A DNA stretch of 64,000 nucleotides from Chlorobaculum sp. MV4-Y (GCF_025244685.1 NZ_CP104202.1:932323-996322); one strand, 5' to 3'. Numbered from the stretch's first letter, positions 35,382 to 46,968 are shown. Numbers and translations: made by a program. The notes: generated by a model from the sequence alone, not told the origin.

Positions 35382-35540
35382 ATGGAACAGTGGAAATGCA
35401 CGATCTGCGGATACATCTACAGCCCCGAAACCGGCGACCCCGAAGGAGACATTCCTGCCGGAACATCGTTTGAATCACTCCCCGACACCTGGATGTGCCC
35501 CATTTGCGGCGCAGGAAAAGAGGATTTCACGAAAGTGTGA
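35382..35540 (+). CDS. Rubredoxin, compact form
   Basis: A 52-residue rubredoxin beginning MEQWKCTICGYIYSPETGDP, with pairs CTICGY (residues 6-11) and CPICGA (39-44), DTWMCP between, and the usual length. Too short for many gene callers. It is the standard form, while its upstream neighbour carries an N-terminal extension and an altered second pair. The two arose by duplication and may have different partners. Confidence 0.92.
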   Translation: MEQWKCTICGYIYSPETGDPEGDIPAGTSFESLPDTWMCPICGAGKEDFTKV

Positions 35541-35684
35541 TTGGAGTCGCATAACTCTACTTTGTCATCGGAATCACTATCGTTTTCGAAATCGATTGTT
35601 CAATGCAATGACGCTCGATGACGATTTCGATAGCGATTTCGATTCAGACGCCTTCCCCTTGAAATAACATGGACGTCCCTGTTG

Positions 35685-36935
35685 TCACTCCATCTTGTTT
35701 TCCACCGAGCGGCTGGTCGCGATGGCAGCAGCTTTTCCGGCGGGATAGAGGCTTACGAGCAAAGCAAAGAGAATAGCGGCGGCTCCGACGGCGAAGAAGT
35801 CTCCGGCTTTCATGCTGACGGGGTAGGCGCTGATGATGAAGGCGCTTTTCGATGGGAGCTGCACGATGCCCCACAGCTCCTGCGCTTTGCAGATGAGCCA
35901 GGCCAAGAGCGAGCCAAGCGCCGTGCCGACAAGCCCCGTCAGCCCGCCTTCGACGATGAAGATCGTCATGAATTGCGGCCGTTCGAGGCCGAGGCAGCGG
36001 AGATAAAAGAGTTCGTGGCGCTTGTCAATGACCGTCATCGCGAGCGATCCGGCGAGGCTCAGAAGAGCCACCAGAATCACCAGCATCAATACGGCGAAGC
36101 TGGCCCACTTTTCAAGCTGCATCACGGCGAACATGTCGCGGTGCCGCTCTCCCAGCGTCAACACACGCAACGTTTTTTCCTGATGGGTTGCCGAAATCCA
36201 TTCTCGCAGTCGAGCTTCGAGCGTTTCGTCGCTCACCCCGGCCTTGCCCCGGATGTCGATGCCAGAGTAGCGCTCACGACCGAAAAGCAGAATGTTCTGG
36301 GCCATTTCGACTGGCGCGAGCACGTAGCGGTCGTCGAACAGCTTTTGCAGCGAAAAGCTGCTTTGCACCCGCGCGTCGCTCATCGAGAGTGCGGGCATCA
36401 GCTCCGGTTGCCAAAGAGCTTGCAGACCTGCTGAAATCAGCTCCGGGCTGAAGAGCCGCACCGGTTCATCAGGGTAAAGCCGTAGCCTTTCGGCAAGCAG
36501 GTTGCCTGCCGAGATTCCGTCTTTGGAAAAATAGGGCTGTGTGGTTAAGGTCTTTTTCATCAGAGAGCGCTGCGCCTCGGCGGTCAGCCCGCGAACCATG
36601 ATCAGCTCGCTCTTGCCCGACGCGGTGATGATCGTCTGCCCCTCTGCGAAAGGTTGCGCGGTTTCAACGCCATCGAGTTGGGCAATCGCCGCAAGCAGCG
36701 AGTCGCTCACCACGAGCGAGCGGCCCTGCGCAGGCACGATCTGCACCGGGCCTTCAACGGCCACGAAAAGATCGCGGGCCAACTTCTGGAAGCCGTTCAG
36801 CACGCTCATCACAACCAGCAGCGTCGAGACGCCGACCACGATCCCGGCAAGACTGATGCCGGAAATGATATTGATCACCCGAAACCGCTTGCGCGCGAAA
36901 CTGTAACGTCTGGCTATCCAGATACCCGCTTTCAT
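35685..36935 (-). CDS. LolC/LolE-like lipoprotein-releasing permease (second copy)
   Basis: A 416-residue ABC permease of the LolCE type, which extracts lipoproteins from the inner membrane for transport to the outer membrane. It has one N-terminal helix (ISGISLAGIVVGVSTLLVVM, about residues 26-45), a large periplasmic domain, and three C-terminal helices of the FtsX-like domain (FAVLMLVILVALLSLAGSLA, about 277-296; LIVSLYPAGKAAAI near the end). It follows a paralogous permease gene by 10 bases. LolD, the ATPase, is not in the window. Whether it corresponds to LolC or LolE cannot be decided by eye. Confidence 0.85.
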   Translation of the reverse strand: MKAGIWIARRYSFARKRFRVINIISGISLAGIVVGVSTLLVVMSVLNGFQKLARDLFVAVEGPVQIVPAQGRSLVVSDSLLAAIAQLDGVETAQPFAEGQTIITASGKSELIMVRGLTAEAQRSLMKKTLTTQPYFSKDGISAGNLLAERLRLYPDEPVRLFSPELISAGLQALWQPELMPALSMSDARVQSSFSLQKLFDDRYVLAPVEMAQNILLFGRERYSGIDIRGKAGVSDETLEARLREWISATHQEKTLRVLTLGERHRDMFAVMQLEKWASFAVLMLVILVALLSLAGSLAMTVIDKRHELFYLRCLGLERPQFMTIFIVEGGLTGLVGTALGSLLAWLICKAQELWGIVQLPSKSAFIISAYPVSMKAGDFFAVGAAAILFALLVSLYPAGKAAAIATSRSVENKME

Positions 36936-36945
36936 CGTTTTTTCC

Positions 36946-38214
36946 TCACGTGGTCAGTGCGGTTGCGGGCCGAAGCGAGGCGGCAACGCGTGATGGAATG
37001 AAAGCGAAAAGCAGCGTCAGCAACGCCACGCCCGCCGACACCGTGAGGTATTGCAGCGGATCGATTTCGAGCGGCACGTGGCGAATGAAATAGCTCTTTT
37101 CCGGCAGCGTAATGAGATGGAAATGCAGCTCGAAAAGTGACAGGCCAAGCGCGAGAAGGTTGCCCAGGCCAATGCCGACCAGCGAAATCATGAACGCCTG
37201 TCCCATAAACACCATGCTCACGGCGCGAGGTTCAAGACCAAGCGCGGTCAACATGCCGATCTCCCTCGTTTTTTCGATGATCAGCACGAGCAGCGTCGAA
37301 ACGATGTTGAACACCGCCACGACCGTGATGGTGATGATGAGCAGCGGCATGATGTTTTTCTGAAGCTTGAGCCACTCGAAAAGGTTGGCGTAGCGCTCGT
37401 AAACCGTGTAGGAGTAGAAGGGATAGCCGAGCCTCGACGCGACGGTTGCCGAAATCGCCTGCAGATCGCGCAGGTTGGCGACATTGGCCTCGTAGCCCGA
37501 AATCATGCCGGGATGGTAAAGCTGCTGAAGTCTGCCAAGATCGGCGAACGCGATGATGTCATCGAATCCTTCGGTGAGTCCGGTATCGTAGATGCCTGCA
37601 ACTTGCGCAACATGCAGGTCGAGGCTCGACAGCAGCTCCACGACGCTCTCCTTGCCGGCGATGCCGGATGCACCGTTTTTCCCCGCAATGCCGACGACCA
37701 TCAGCCGGTCACCCGCTTTGACGCCAAGCTTCTCGGCCAGCGTCTTGCCGAGCAGAATCGGCAGCGAGCCGTCCGCCGAAGCCGGAGCCGCTTCAAGCAG
37801 TGCCGGACCGTTCTGCAAAAAGCGCGAACTCTCACGAGGATCGATCCCCTGAATCATCGCCGGAGCAATGTTCCCGCCTGCACCACCACTTCTGGCGCGG
37901 CTCCGGAACATCACATTTATGTCAAGAAATGGCGAAACCGAAACGATACCCGGCACGCTTTTCAGCGTCTGAAGGTCGCGGCGCGTTTCGAGAAACAGGC
38001 GCTCGTCCGGCTGGCGCACCTGAAGATGCGAGGAGAAACTGATAAGCTTGCCCTCGATCACCGACGCAAATCCGTTGACAATAGAGAGCGTCAGAATCAG
38101 TGCCGCCGTGCCCACAGCGATTCCAACCACCGCCGCCAGTACGATAAACGTCGGCTTCGACAACGACCGGGGCTTGAAGGCAAATCGCCTGGCAATGTAG
38201 AACTCGGCTTTCAC
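36946..38214 (-). CDS. LolC/LolE-like lipoprotein-releasing permease (first copy)
   Basis: A 422-residue permease of the same family as the next gene. It starts MKAEFYIARRFAFKPRSLSK, the usual LolCE cytoplasmic head, followed by a helix (VVGIAVGTAALILTLSIVNG, about residues 30-49). A periplasmic domain follows, then FtsX-type helices with the loop KTREIGMLTALGLEPRAVSM (about 310-329). Having two distinct LolC/E genes in tandem, rather than one LolF, implies a heterodimeric complex. Gap to the second copy is 10 bases, so they are co-transcribed. Confidence 0.85.
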   Translation of the reverse strand: MKAEFYIARRFAFKPRSLSKPTFIVLAAVVGIAVGTAALILTLSIVNGFASVIEGKLISFSSHLQVRQPDERLFLETRRDLQTLKSVPGIVSVSPFLDINVMFRSRARSGGAGGNIAPAMIQGIDPRESSRFLQNGPALLEAAPASADGSLPILLGKTLAEKLGVKAGDRLMVVGIAGKNGASGIAGKESVVELLSSLDLHVAQVAGIYDTGLTEGFDDIIAFADLGRLQQLYHPGMISGYEANVANLRDLQAISATVASRLGYPFYSYTVYERYANLFEWLKLQKNIMPLLIITITVVAVFNIVSTLLVLIIEKTREIGMLTALGLEPRAVSMVFMGQAFMISLVGIGLGNLLALGLSLFELHFHLITLPEKSYFIRHVPLEIDPLQYLTVSAGVALLTLLFAFIPSRVAASLRPATALTT

Positions 38215-38453
38215 TGAGTAGTCAATGGCGTGGATGATGAATCATGGTTCAAGAGAGGACTCGCCTCCCTTTTAATGCAGGGGAAGATAAGAATTTCTGG
38301 GTATGTGGAGTGGATTGTGCAGTAAAGATTGGGAAGGAGTTCGACGGCTGGAGCGGAATTGTAAAGGTCTTGGAGCAAAAGGTGATTTAAGGGATGTTGG
38401 AAATCCGGATTGTAAGGACAGTGACTCACAAGCCAAACCGAGTTATCCACCCA

Positions 38454-39736
38454 CTACCGATCCGCCGACTCTTCTTTTATAATCTCCCTCGTAAATGCCA
38501 AAACCATATTTTTTCCTGATGACTTTGCTTTGTAAAGAGCTTTATCAGCATTAACAATCAGCGAAGTACCGTCAGTGGCGTCATCGAGCCATGAGGCAAC
38601 GCCGATACTTACCGTCAGTTGTCCACCGGGCCGGTTGCTTTCATACTCGAACGGTTCGTTGCAGATGATGCTGCGCAGGCGCTCGGAAATCTCCAGCGCC
38701 GTTGCCCGGTCAGTCTTCGGAAACAGCACGGCGAATTCGTCCCCCCAAACCTCGATGGAATGTCAGTCATGCGACACTCCTCCCTGATAATTTCGGCGAT
38801 TCTCGCCAGCACCCTGTCTCCGGCAACGTGCCCGTAGCGGTCGTTATAGTTCTTGAAGTTGTCGATGTCGATCATGGCGAGCGCGATGTCGCCGTTGAAG
38901 CGCCTTGCCCGTTCGACATCGATGATGAGATGCTCCTTGAAGTGGCGATAGTTGTAAAGATTGGTCTTTTCATCGAGGATGTACAACTCGTCGAGCTTGC
39001 GGTTTTTCTCCTCGATGTCATGGCACATGCTCGCGACCGATTCGCTGACGGAGCGCATTTCAGCGGATGGATCCTCGGCGTTCAAAAGGGTTTCAGCAGC
39101 TTCGGCGGTATCGTGCAGACTTTCGGAGAGATTGCAATTCAACAGGGCAAGCCGCTCTGAAAGTTTATGAAGCGGAATGATCGAGCGTCGGTAGCTAGAG
39201 ATGATAAACCTGCCGCCAGCCAGCACAACAACGATCAGCAAAAGCGTAATGAACACGAGATAGTAATTCAGGCTGGCCGTAAGCCGAGCGTTTTCATCGG
39301 TGATCTTCGCGCTCAGGTTTGCGATCATGCCATCCATATCGACAATCATGAGCTGAAGCGATTCCCGGCTGACTGGCATGGCAAGTGGCTTGCGGTGCCT
39401 TAGCCACTGGTTGAGCATGCTGCCCGGCTGCACCTCCGCGCTGCGTCCGATTTCAGAAAAGCGGGCGCACTCAACCCGAAGCTTTGACTGAATATCAGCC
39501 TGCTTGTCAAGCGAAAGATGCTCATCCCCGAAAAGCTGCTCGATCGACGAAATTCTGGTGCGGCATTCGACCAGCCTCATGCGCAACGCCTCGTCTTCAC
39601 TGATCTGATGAAGACGAGAACTCTGGAAAGCACCGAACCAGGCGGTTCCTCCGGCAGCCAGAATCAGCGCCACAATACCGAAAATCGTTGTCAACCGGAG
39701 GAAGCCTTTTCCAGTGATGTCGCTTTCGTGTTTCAT
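38454..39736 (-). pseudogene. Membrane diguanylate cyclase, frameshifted inside GGDEF
   Basis: Diguanylate cyclases make c-di-GMP. Starting at ATG 39736 (MKHESDITGKGFLRL), the protein has two membrane helices (about residues 16-34 and 155-175) around a periplasmic sensor, a linker, then the GGDEF domain (DEKTNLYNYRHF, DIDNFKNYNDRYGHVAGD). At RFGG the frame breaks: 38741-38746 has six C on the plus strand, and seven would read RFGGDEFAVLFPKTDRA into the frame 38729-38454, which holds the rest of the domain (GGQLTVSIGVASWLDD, NADKALYKAKSSGKN). Restored length about 427 residues. It starts 4 bases after the phosphate-binding-protein gene, so the two are coupled. Confidence 0.82.
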
Positions 39737-39740
39737 GCAG

Positions 39741-40682
39741 TCACTTGAGAATGATGGTGCGCACGAGCTGTTCGTATGGCGCCATGTCGCCGCGCTCGAA
39801 GAGCTTCTGCCCCTCTTTGGCGAGCCATGCGCCGAATCCTGTCGCCAGCGGGTCGTACGGATCGTAGAGATAGAAAATATCCATGGAGAGCGGATACTCG
39901 CCCGTATAAACCGTTTCGGGGGAAGCCGCCACCGGCTTGCTGCCCGCACCGGCGCTCACCGGCACCGCTTTGATGCTGCTGCCATATCCACCGGAACGCA
40001 ACGCCGCCGCGTAGGCGGGCAGCGTCATGACGGCAGCGGCGTTACGGTCGTCACGCACACGATTCAGGAGGCGCGGAAGATCAGGTTCGGCGGTAGCGTC
40101 CAGCGCATCCGTTCTACCGAAGAGCATCTCCGAAAGCAAAGCGCGTGCCCGCAGGTTGCTGCCGTCGAGGCAGGCGACGATTTTTCCCGGCGATCCGCCG
40201 AGCGATTTCCAGTCGGTAGCCTGGCCGGAAAACACCGCTTTCAGATCGGAAACCGAGACAGAACGGACAGGATTGGCCCGGTTGACGACAAACACGAGCG
40301 CATTGCGGGCAACCGGTTGTCGTTTGACGGGATGCTTCAGCGTGGAGAGTAGCGAATCCTCACGAGCTGAGAGTGCGCCCTCGATGAGAGCCGCATCGAC
40401 CTTCTTTTCGAGAAGCTGCAAAACCGGACGGGAAGACTCAGAGGAGCGTTTGATGGCCGCTTTGGGGTACTGGTCCGAAAATGCCTCTGCCTGAATTCTG
40501 GCAACGGCAATGAGTGATTGATCCACCGCCACGGCAAGCGTTCCGCTGATGGGGGTGTCGCAGGAAATGGCTGAACCAAGCGGGCTTTCCGGCGAAGGCG
40601 CACGCATCCAGAGCCAGACAGGCACAGCAATGCCTGCGGCCAGGATAAGTGCAATCACGACGTCACGGAACCGGTGATTCAT
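39741..40682 (-). CDS. PstS-like phosphate-binding protein
   Basis: A 313-residue exported protein. I chose ATG 40682 (MNHRFRDVVIALILAAGIAV) because it places the membrane/signal segment at the start; the longer frame to 40823 adds 47 residues without family character. The mature chain fits the periplasmic binding-protein fold of PstS: SGTLAVAVDQSL, DAALIEGALSAREDS, VFVVNRANPVRSVSVSDLKA, the GxWxxxG-like motif FSGQATDWKSLGG (about residues 162-174), and a C-terminal YPLSMDIFYLYDP. No Pst permease is nearby; instead a membrane cyclase gene follows directly, suggesting it senses a ligand for c-di-GMP signalling. Ligand phosphate is inferred. Confidence 0.78.
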   Translation of the reverse strand: MNHRFRDVVIALILAAGIAVPVWLWMRAPSPESPLGSAISCDTPISGTLAVAVDQSLIAVARIQAEAFSDQYPKAAIKRSSESSRPVLQLLEKKVDAALIEGALSAREDSLLSTLKHPVKRQPVARNALVFVVNRANPVRSVSVSDLKAVFSGQATDWKSLGGSPGKIVACLDGSNLRARALLSEMLFGRTDALDATAEPDLPRLLNRVRDDRNAAAVMTLPAYAAALRSGGYGSSIKAVPVSAGAGSKPVAASPETVYTGEYPLSMDIFYLYDPYDPLATGFGAWLAKEGQKLFERGDMAPYEQLVRTIILK

Positions 40683-40806
40683 GGTATTTTCTTGGGCGTT
40701 AGACTGATAATATAGACAAAACGGCCAAAACATCTGAATTGTAAACATTTCGGAAATGGCCTGTTTCTTCATGGAAATAAAGCGTGAATTCACTAACATC
40801 CACTTT

Positions 40807-40824
40807 TCTGAATATTTATTCACT
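40807..40824 (+). promoter_or_regulatory. ARG box (ArgR operator) before argC
   Basis: TGAATATTTATTCA at 40809-40822 is a perfect match to the ArgR half-site arrangement TGAAT-N4(A/T)-ATTCA, 25 bases before the argC start. A related GTGAATTCAC at 40784-40793 could be a degraded second box. The operon encodes ArgR itself, so feedback control by arginine is expected. Confidence 0.7.
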
Positions 40825-40849
40825 TCGGTGAGTTCGCCTTAAAACCCTG

Positions 40850-41875
40850 ATGAATCATATCCCGATGCAGAATAAGAAGGTTACGGTTTCGGTCATCGGC
40901 GCTTCAGGATATTCAGGAGCCGAGCTGGTGAAGCTGCTCATGAAGCATCCGGGGGTCGTCATCGAAGAACTTTATGCCCACACCCAGGCCGGGAAGCACT
41001 TCACGGAGCTGTATCCGTCGATTCCCTGCGACAAGGTTTTCCAGACCTATTCCGGACAGACGAACAGCGACATTTACTTCCTTGCCCTTCCGCATGGCGA
41101 GGCGTTGCAGCTCGTACCGGGCATCGTGGCTGCCGGTAAAAAGGTGATCGACCTTTCGGGCGACTTCAGGCTGAAGAGCACCGCCGAGCACAAACACTTT
41201 TACGGCGGCGACAAGTCGGCGGAGGATGTGCTCCAGTACGGAATGCCGGAGCTGTTCCGCGACGAAATCACTGGTTCAACGGCCATCAGCAATCCCGGAT
41301 GTTACGCCACGAGCATCATCCTTGGCCTCGCTCCCCTCTTCCGTGGCGGCATGGCGGGGCTCGAGGTCGAGTCGGTCAACGTGACGGCAATTTCAGGCAT
41401 ATCGGGTGCGGGCAGAAGCGCGAAGCTCGAACTCTCGTTCTCGGAGATGAGCGGCAACATGCGAGCCTACAAAGTGGGCAAGCACCAGCACACGCCGGAG
41501 ATCATGCAGACGCTCGGCACCTCCGCGACCAATCCTTCGTTCCGCTTCGTCTTCACGCCGGTGATCGCCCCTTACGTCCGTGGCATCTACTCGGCGCTGA
41601 ACGTGCGCCTCGCCTCACCGGTAGCAATGGAGCCGATCCGCGAACTTTACGCCAGTTTCTACGCCGACGCTCCGTTCGTCAGGCTGCGCGATGGCGTAAC
41701 CGAGGTGAGCCACGTCGCCTACACCAACTTCTGCGACGTCAGCCTCGCCTTCGAAAACGACGGCTCGCTGGTAATCATCACAGCCATCGACAACCTCGTG
41801 AAGGGCGCGGCGGGTCAGGCAGTGCAGAACATGAACCTGATGCTTGACTTCGACGAAACAACAGCTTTGCTGTAA
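40850..41875 (+). CDS. argC: N-acetyl-gamma-glutamyl-phosphate reductase
   Basis: ArgC reduces N-acetylglutamyl phosphate with NADPH, the third step to ornithine. The 341-residue protein has the NADP loop [20 protein letters not shown] (about residues 15-34), [12 protein letters not shown], and the catalytic cysteine in [19 protein letters not shown] (about residues 146-164). The C-terminal His region is [10 protein letters not shown] second start at ATG 40865 is possible. It leads the arginine operon directly behind the ARG box. Confidence 0.95.
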   Translation: MNHIPMQNKKVTVSVIGASGYSGAELVKLLMKHPGVVIEELYAHTQAGKHFTELYPSIPCDKVFQTYSGQTNSDIYFLALPHGEALQLVPGIVAAGKKVIDLSGDFRLKSTAEHKHFYGGDKSAEDVLQYGMPELFRDEITGSTAISNPGCYATSIILGLAPLFRGGMAGLEVESVNVTAISGISGAGRSAKLELSFSEMSGNMRAYKVGKHQHTPEIMQTLGTSATNPSFRFVFTPVIAPYVRGIYSALNVRLASPVAMEPIRELYASFYADAPFVRLRDGVTEVSHVAYTNFCDVSLAFENDGSLVIITAIDNLVKGAAGQAVQNMNLMLDFDETTALL

Positions 41876-41904
41876 TTATCAATCCGTAATTGACTTTATA
41901 AAGA

Positions 41905-43188
41905 TTGAAACCATTCGAAAAATCGATTGCCGCCGTCAAGCGCCTCGCTGCCAGAACAAGCTGGCCTGATGGCGTGACGCCGGTTGTTGCCGATTCCGCT
42001 TCGGACAACGCTTTCTGGCCTGCGGGCTTCACGCTCTCGGGCATCAACGCGGGGATCAAACCGGTTCGCAAGGATCTGATGCTGATGCTCTGCGATGAAC
42101 CGGCGAGCACCGCCTCGGTCTTCACGACGAACCGTTGCTGCGCGGCTCCGGTCGAACTGTCGAAGGCCGCTTTGTCGGCATCCGGAGGTAAAATGCGTGC
42201 GGTCATCTGCAACAGCGGCAACGCCAACGCAGCCACTGGAGCGTCGGGGATGGAAAACGCGCGGCTGATGGCTGAAACCACGGCAGCCGAGTTCGGCCTC
42301 GACGCCGGCGAAGTGCTGGTCGCCTCCACCGGCGTGATTGGCCAGCAGCTGCCGGTCGGCAAGATCGCCGCCGCCATGCCGTCACTAAAAGCAGCCTCCG
42401 GCGCGACGCACTGGCGCGACGCTGCCGAGGCGATCATGACCACCGATACCTTTCCGAAAGCGTTCGGCGTGGATGTGGCGCTCTCCGGCGGCGTGGCGAG
42501 AATCGCGGGCATCGCCAAAGGTTCGGGCATGATCTGCCCGAACATGGCCACCATGCTCGCCTTTCTCGGCACCGACGTCTCGATAGAGCCATCGCTCCTG
42601 CAGGAGCTCCTCGGCACAGCCAACGCGGTCAGCTTTAACGCCATCACGGTTGACGGCGACACCAGCACCAACGACATGGCGTCGATCATGGCAAGCGGCA
42701 AAGGGCCTGAGGTACTGCGCGGTTCGGACGATGCACGCCTCTTCGGCGAAGCCTTGCGATCGGTGATGACCATGCTCGCCCAGCTCATCATCGTCGATGG
42801 CGAGGGGGCGACCAAGTTCGTCGAGCTGCGCGTTACCGGTGCAAAGAGCGACGCGGAGGCTCGCATGGCGGCCATGACCGTGGCCAACTCGCCGCTCGTC
42901 AAAACGGCGATCCACGGCGAGGACGCCAACTGGGGACGCATCATCGCGGCGGCGGGACGCTCGGGCGCATCGTTCACTCAGGAGGAGCTGTCGGTGCATT
43001 TCGACGACGAACCGATCCTGAAACCGGGACTCAACGCCAACTTCTCGGAAGAACGTGCCAAGGAGGTCATGTCGAAGGACGAATTCACCATCACCCTCTC
43101 GCTCGGCAAAGGGTCGGGCAGGGCGACCGTGTGGACCTGCGACCTGAGCCACGGCTATATCGAAATCAACGGCAGCTATCGCAGCTGA
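41905..43188 (+). CDS. argJ: Bifunctional ornithine acetyltransferase / N-acetylglutamate synthase
   Basis: ArgJ recycles the acetyl group from acetylornithine to glutamate, so the pathway runs as a cycle. The 427-residue precursor begins at a TTG. The self-cleavage site is CPNMATMLAFLGTD (about residues 212-225), where Thr of ATML becomes the N-terminal nucleophile of the beta chain. Other conserved blocks are NSGNANAATGASGMENARLM, FNAITVDGDTSTNDM (about 247-261) and HGEDANWGRIIAAAGRSG (about 339-356). It follows argC by 29 bases. Confidence 0.95.
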   Translation: MKPFEKSIAAVKRLAARTSWPDGVTPVVADSASDNAFWPAGFTLSGINAGIKPVRKDLMLMLCDEPASTASVFTTNRCCAAPVELSKAALSASGGKMRAVICNSGNANAATGASGMENARLMAETTAAEFGLDAGEVLVASTGVIGQQLPVGKIAAAMPSLKAASGATHWRDAAEAIMTTDTFPKAFGVDVALSGGVARIAGIAKGSGMICPNMATMLAFLGTDVSIEPSLLQELLGTANAVSFNAITVDGDTSTNDMASIMASGKGPEVLRGSDDARLFGEALRSVMTMLAQLIIVDGEGATKFVELRVTGAKSDAEARMAAMTVANSPLVKTAIHGEDANWGRIIAAAGRSGASFTQEELSVHFDDEPILKPGLNANFSEERAKEVMSKDEFTITLSLGKGSGRATVWTCDLSHGYIEINGSYRS

Positions 43189-43221
43189 CCGCTTTTACCC
43201 ATCATTCATTCGCAGACAGAC

Positions 43222-44142
43222 ATGGAAAAAATGTGCAGCGAGTTCCGTCCCGAGGGCAAGCGGCCCGAACCGGCCATCGGTTATATGCTCGTCGAGGCGC
43301 TGCCCTATATCAGGAAATTCGAGGGCAAGACCTTCGTCATCAAATATGGCGGCGCGGCCATGAAAGACGAGGTGCTCAAGAACATCTTTGCCGAGAACGT
43401 CACGCTGTTGCGCAAGGTGGGCATCAAGGTGGTGATCGTGCACGGCGGTGGCGATGCGATTACCAAAACCTCCGCAAAGCTCGGGCTGAAGACCACCTTC
43501 GTGCACGGCAAGCGCGTAACGGATCGCCAGACCATCGACGTGATCCAGATGACACTCGCCGGAAAGGTGAACCAGGACATCGTGCAGCTCATCAACGAGG
43601 ATGGCGGCAACGCCGTCGGCGTGAGCGGCCTCGACGCCGACATGATTCTGGCCAAGCCCTCGCCGAACGCGGCAACGCTTGGCCTCGTGGGCGAGGTGGC
43701 CGAGGTCAACACCAAGTACATCGACCTGCTCTGCGACGCCGGGCTGATTCCGGTGATCGCCCCCATCGGCTATGACATGGAGAGCAACATTTACAACATC
43801 AACGCTGACGACGCAGCTGCGGCCATCGCCGTGGCGCTCAAGGCCGAGAAGCTCATCTACGTCAGTGACGTGGAAGGCGTGCGCGTCGGTAACCGGATTC
43901 TCAAAACGATCTGCAAGGCGGATGCGGCGGAGTTCATCGAAAAAGGGATCATCACCGGCGGCATGATTCCCAAGGTGGTCTCGGCTTACCAGACGCTCGA
44001 CGGCGGCGTCGGCAAGGTGCACCTCATCGATGGTCAGATCACCCACTCGCTGCTGCTTGAAGTCTTCACCAACGAGGGTGTCGGCACGCAGTTTGTCAAC
44101 GAAATCGAAAACGAACCAACCGCTGAAGGAGCAGCCTCATGA
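43222..44142 (+). CDS. argB: Acetylglutamate kinase
   Basis: ArgB phosphorylates N-acetylglutamate, usually the arginine-inhibited step. The 306-residue amino-acid-kinase-fold protein has [13 protein letters not shown] (about residues 38-50, with the phosphate-binding Lys), [13 protein letters not shown] (about 74-86), DADMILAKP and [12 protein letters not shown] (about 240-251). The N-terminal extension of about 25 residues ([20 protein letters not shown]) is typical of the arginine-sensitive hexameric type. Its stop overlaps the argF start by 4 bases. Confidence 0.95.
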   Translation: MEKMCSEFRPEGKRPEPAIGYMLVEALPYIRKFEGKTFVIKYGGAAMKDEVLKNIFAENVTLLRKVGIKVVIVHGGGDAITKTSAKLGLKTTFVHGKRVTDRQTIDVIQMTLAGKVNQDIVQLINEDGGNAVGVSGLDADMILAKPSPNAATLGLVGEVAEVNTKYIDLLCDAGLIPVIAPIGYDMESNIYNINADDAAAAIAVALKAEKLIYVSDVEGVRVGNRILKTICKADAAEFIEKGIITGGMIPKVVSAYQTLDGGVGKVHLIDGQITHSLLLEVFTNEGVGTQFVNEIENEPTAEGAAS

Positions 44143-45155
44143 GCCAGGATACAACAGGCAACGGATCGAAAAAACGCGACTTTCTCGGATTCACCGGCCT
44201 CGACGCAGCAAAGATTATCGAGCTGTTCGACTACTCGCTGCACATCAAGCGGCAGCGCGAAACCAACCGAAACAGCGACGAGTTCCGCCCGATCCGCCAC
44301 AAAACCGTGGCCATGATCTTCAACAAGCCCTCGCTGCGCACGCGCGTTTCTTTCGAGCTTGGCGTTTATGAACTCGGCGGCCACGCCATCAGCCTCGAAG
44401 GCAAGGCGATCGGCGTCGGCGAGCGTGAGTCGGTCGAGGATATCGCCCGACTGCTGTCGCGCTACAACGACGCGATTGTCGCCCGACTGCACGAGCACGA
44501 AATCATCGAGACGCTCGCAGCGCACGCCGATATTCCGGTCATCAACGCCCTGACCGACCGGTCGCATCCTTGCCAGATTCTGGCCGACGCCTTCACGCTC
44601 TACGAAAAGGGATTGTGGCATGACGACACCAAGCTGGTCTTCGTCGGCGACGGCAACAACGTGGCCAACTCGTGGATCGAGCTGGCGGGCATCCTCCCCT
44701 TCCACTTCGTGCTCGCCTGCCCGGAAGGTTATCTGCCGGACGAGAAACTGCTGAAGCAGGCTCGCGCCAACGCCAAAAGCAAAATCGAGATTCTGCATGA
44801 CCCGATGGAGGCGGCCAGAAACGCTGACGTGCTCTACACCGACGTCTGGACCAGCATGGGTCAGGAGGAGGAGATGGCCGAGCGCCTGAAGGTGTTCGCA
44901 CCGTTCCAGATCAACTCAAAGATGATGGCAGAAGCCAAACCGTCGGCAGTGGTGATGCACTGTATGCCTGCGCACCGCGGCCAGGAGATAAGCGCCGAGG
45001 TGATGGATGGCCCGCAATCAATCATCATCGACGAAGCCGAAAACCGTCTGCACGTGCAGAAAGCGCTCATGGTGAAGCTGATGAACCACGACGTCTATCG
45101 CAAGTTCCACCTGACGCACCGCCTGAACCGCGCCGCCAATCGCCTGAAAGCCTGA
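44139..45155 (+). CDS. argF: Ornithine carbamoyltransferase
   Basis: ArgF makes citrulline from ornithine and carbamoyl phosphate. The 338-residue protein has the carbamoyl-phosphate loop as [13 protein letters not shown] (about residues 63-75), with SLRTR where most enzymes have [13 protein letters not shown] (about 143-150), [12 protein letters not shown] and the ornithine site [11 protein letters not shown] (about 275-285) are all present. The N-terminus has about 15 additional residues. It is translationally coupled to argB (ATGA overlap). Confidence 0.95.
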   Translation: MSQDTTGNGSKKRDFLGFTGLDAAKIIELFDYSLHIKRQRETNRNSDEFRPIRHKTVAMIFNKPSLRTRVSFELGVYELGGHAISLEGKAIGVGERESVEDIARLLSRYNDAIVARLHEHEIIETLAAHADIPVINALTDRSHPCQILADAFTLYEKGLWHDDTKLVFVGDGNNVANSWIELAGILPFHFVLACPEGYLPDEKLLKQARANAKSKIEILHDPMEAARNADVLYTDVWTSMGQEEEMAERLKVFAPFQINSKMMAEAKPSAVVMHCMPAHRGQEISAEVMDGPQSIIIDEAENRLHVQKALMVKLMNHDVYRKFHLTHRLNRAANRLKA

Positions 45156-45165
45156 TGCGAAAACG

Positions 45166-45615
45166 ATGAACAAGGTCAGCAGGCAGAAAAAGATCAGGGA
45201 ACTGATCGAAAACCACGAGGTCTCGGGCCAGCAAGAGTTGCTCGGGATGCTGGAAAAGGAGGGTATCGTGGCCGCACAGGCAACCCTTTCGCGCGACTTC
45301 GCCGAAATGGGAGTCGTCCGGCATCGCACGGCGGATGGCGGCTACCGGCTCGCCGTGCCCGAAGAGCAGCAGGTGGACATCATCAAGGGGTTGGTCGGCA
45401 TGGAGGTGCTCTCGGTAGCGTCGAACGAAACCTCGATTATCATTCGCACCCTGCCGGGGCGCGCGCATGGCGTCGGCTCGTTCCTCGACCGGCTCACAAA
45501 CGACGACATTCTCGGCACCATTGCTGGAGATGACACGGTGCTGGTCATTCCGGCCACGGTCAGGAAAATTTCGTCCGTCAAATCATATATTCAGAAAATT
45601 CTCTCACAACCATAA
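45166..45615 (+). CDS. argR: Arginine repressor ArgR
   Basis: ArgR is the arginine-responsive hexameric repressor. The 149-residue protein has the N-terminal winged helix-turn-helix ([37 protein letters not shown], residues 5-51), and the C-terminal arginine-binding/oligomerisation domain with [20 protein letters not shown] (about 85-104) and [17 protein letters not shown] (about 117-133). It lies within the arg operon, 10 bases after argF, and the operon start carries an ARG box, so it should regulate its own synthesis. Confidence 0.93.
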   Translation: MNKVSRQKKIRELIENHEVSGQQELLGMLEKEGIVAAQATLSRDFAEMGVVRHRTADGGYRLAVPEEQQVDIIKGLVGMEVLSVASNETSIIIRTLPGRAHGVGSFLDRLTNDDILGTIAGDDTVLVIPATVRKISSVKSYIQKILSQP

Positions 45616-45628
45616 CGGGTACCTACGC

Positions 45629-46834
<1,206 letters not shown>

Positions 46835-46863
46835 TAATCGAGAATTATCGCGATTGAAAACAC

Positions 46864-46897
46864 AAAGCAGGCACGGATTTTCGATGCCTGCTTTTTT
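46864..46897 (+). terminator. Intrinsic terminator of the arg operon
   Basis: AAAGCAGGCA (46864-46873) pairs with TGCCTGCTTT (46885-46894), and the T run goes on to 46897. It lies 29 bases after the argG stop. Confidence 0.85.
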
Positions 46898-46968
46898 ATG
46901 GCACATGTGATATGATTAAAAACTTTATTTTATAAAGTTTTTCTGATAATAAAAAGAATCAACTGCTT

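Noticed and set aside
35541-35684. Repeated CGATTTCGATAGCGATTTCGA pattern after the rubredoxins
   Set aside because: A short direct/inverted repeat that can pair with CGAAATCG nearby, but it has no T tract and gives no clear terminator or element.
38211-38450. 79-codon frame upstream of the Lol permease genes
   Set aside because: No ribosome site, no family character; probably leader DNA of the operon.
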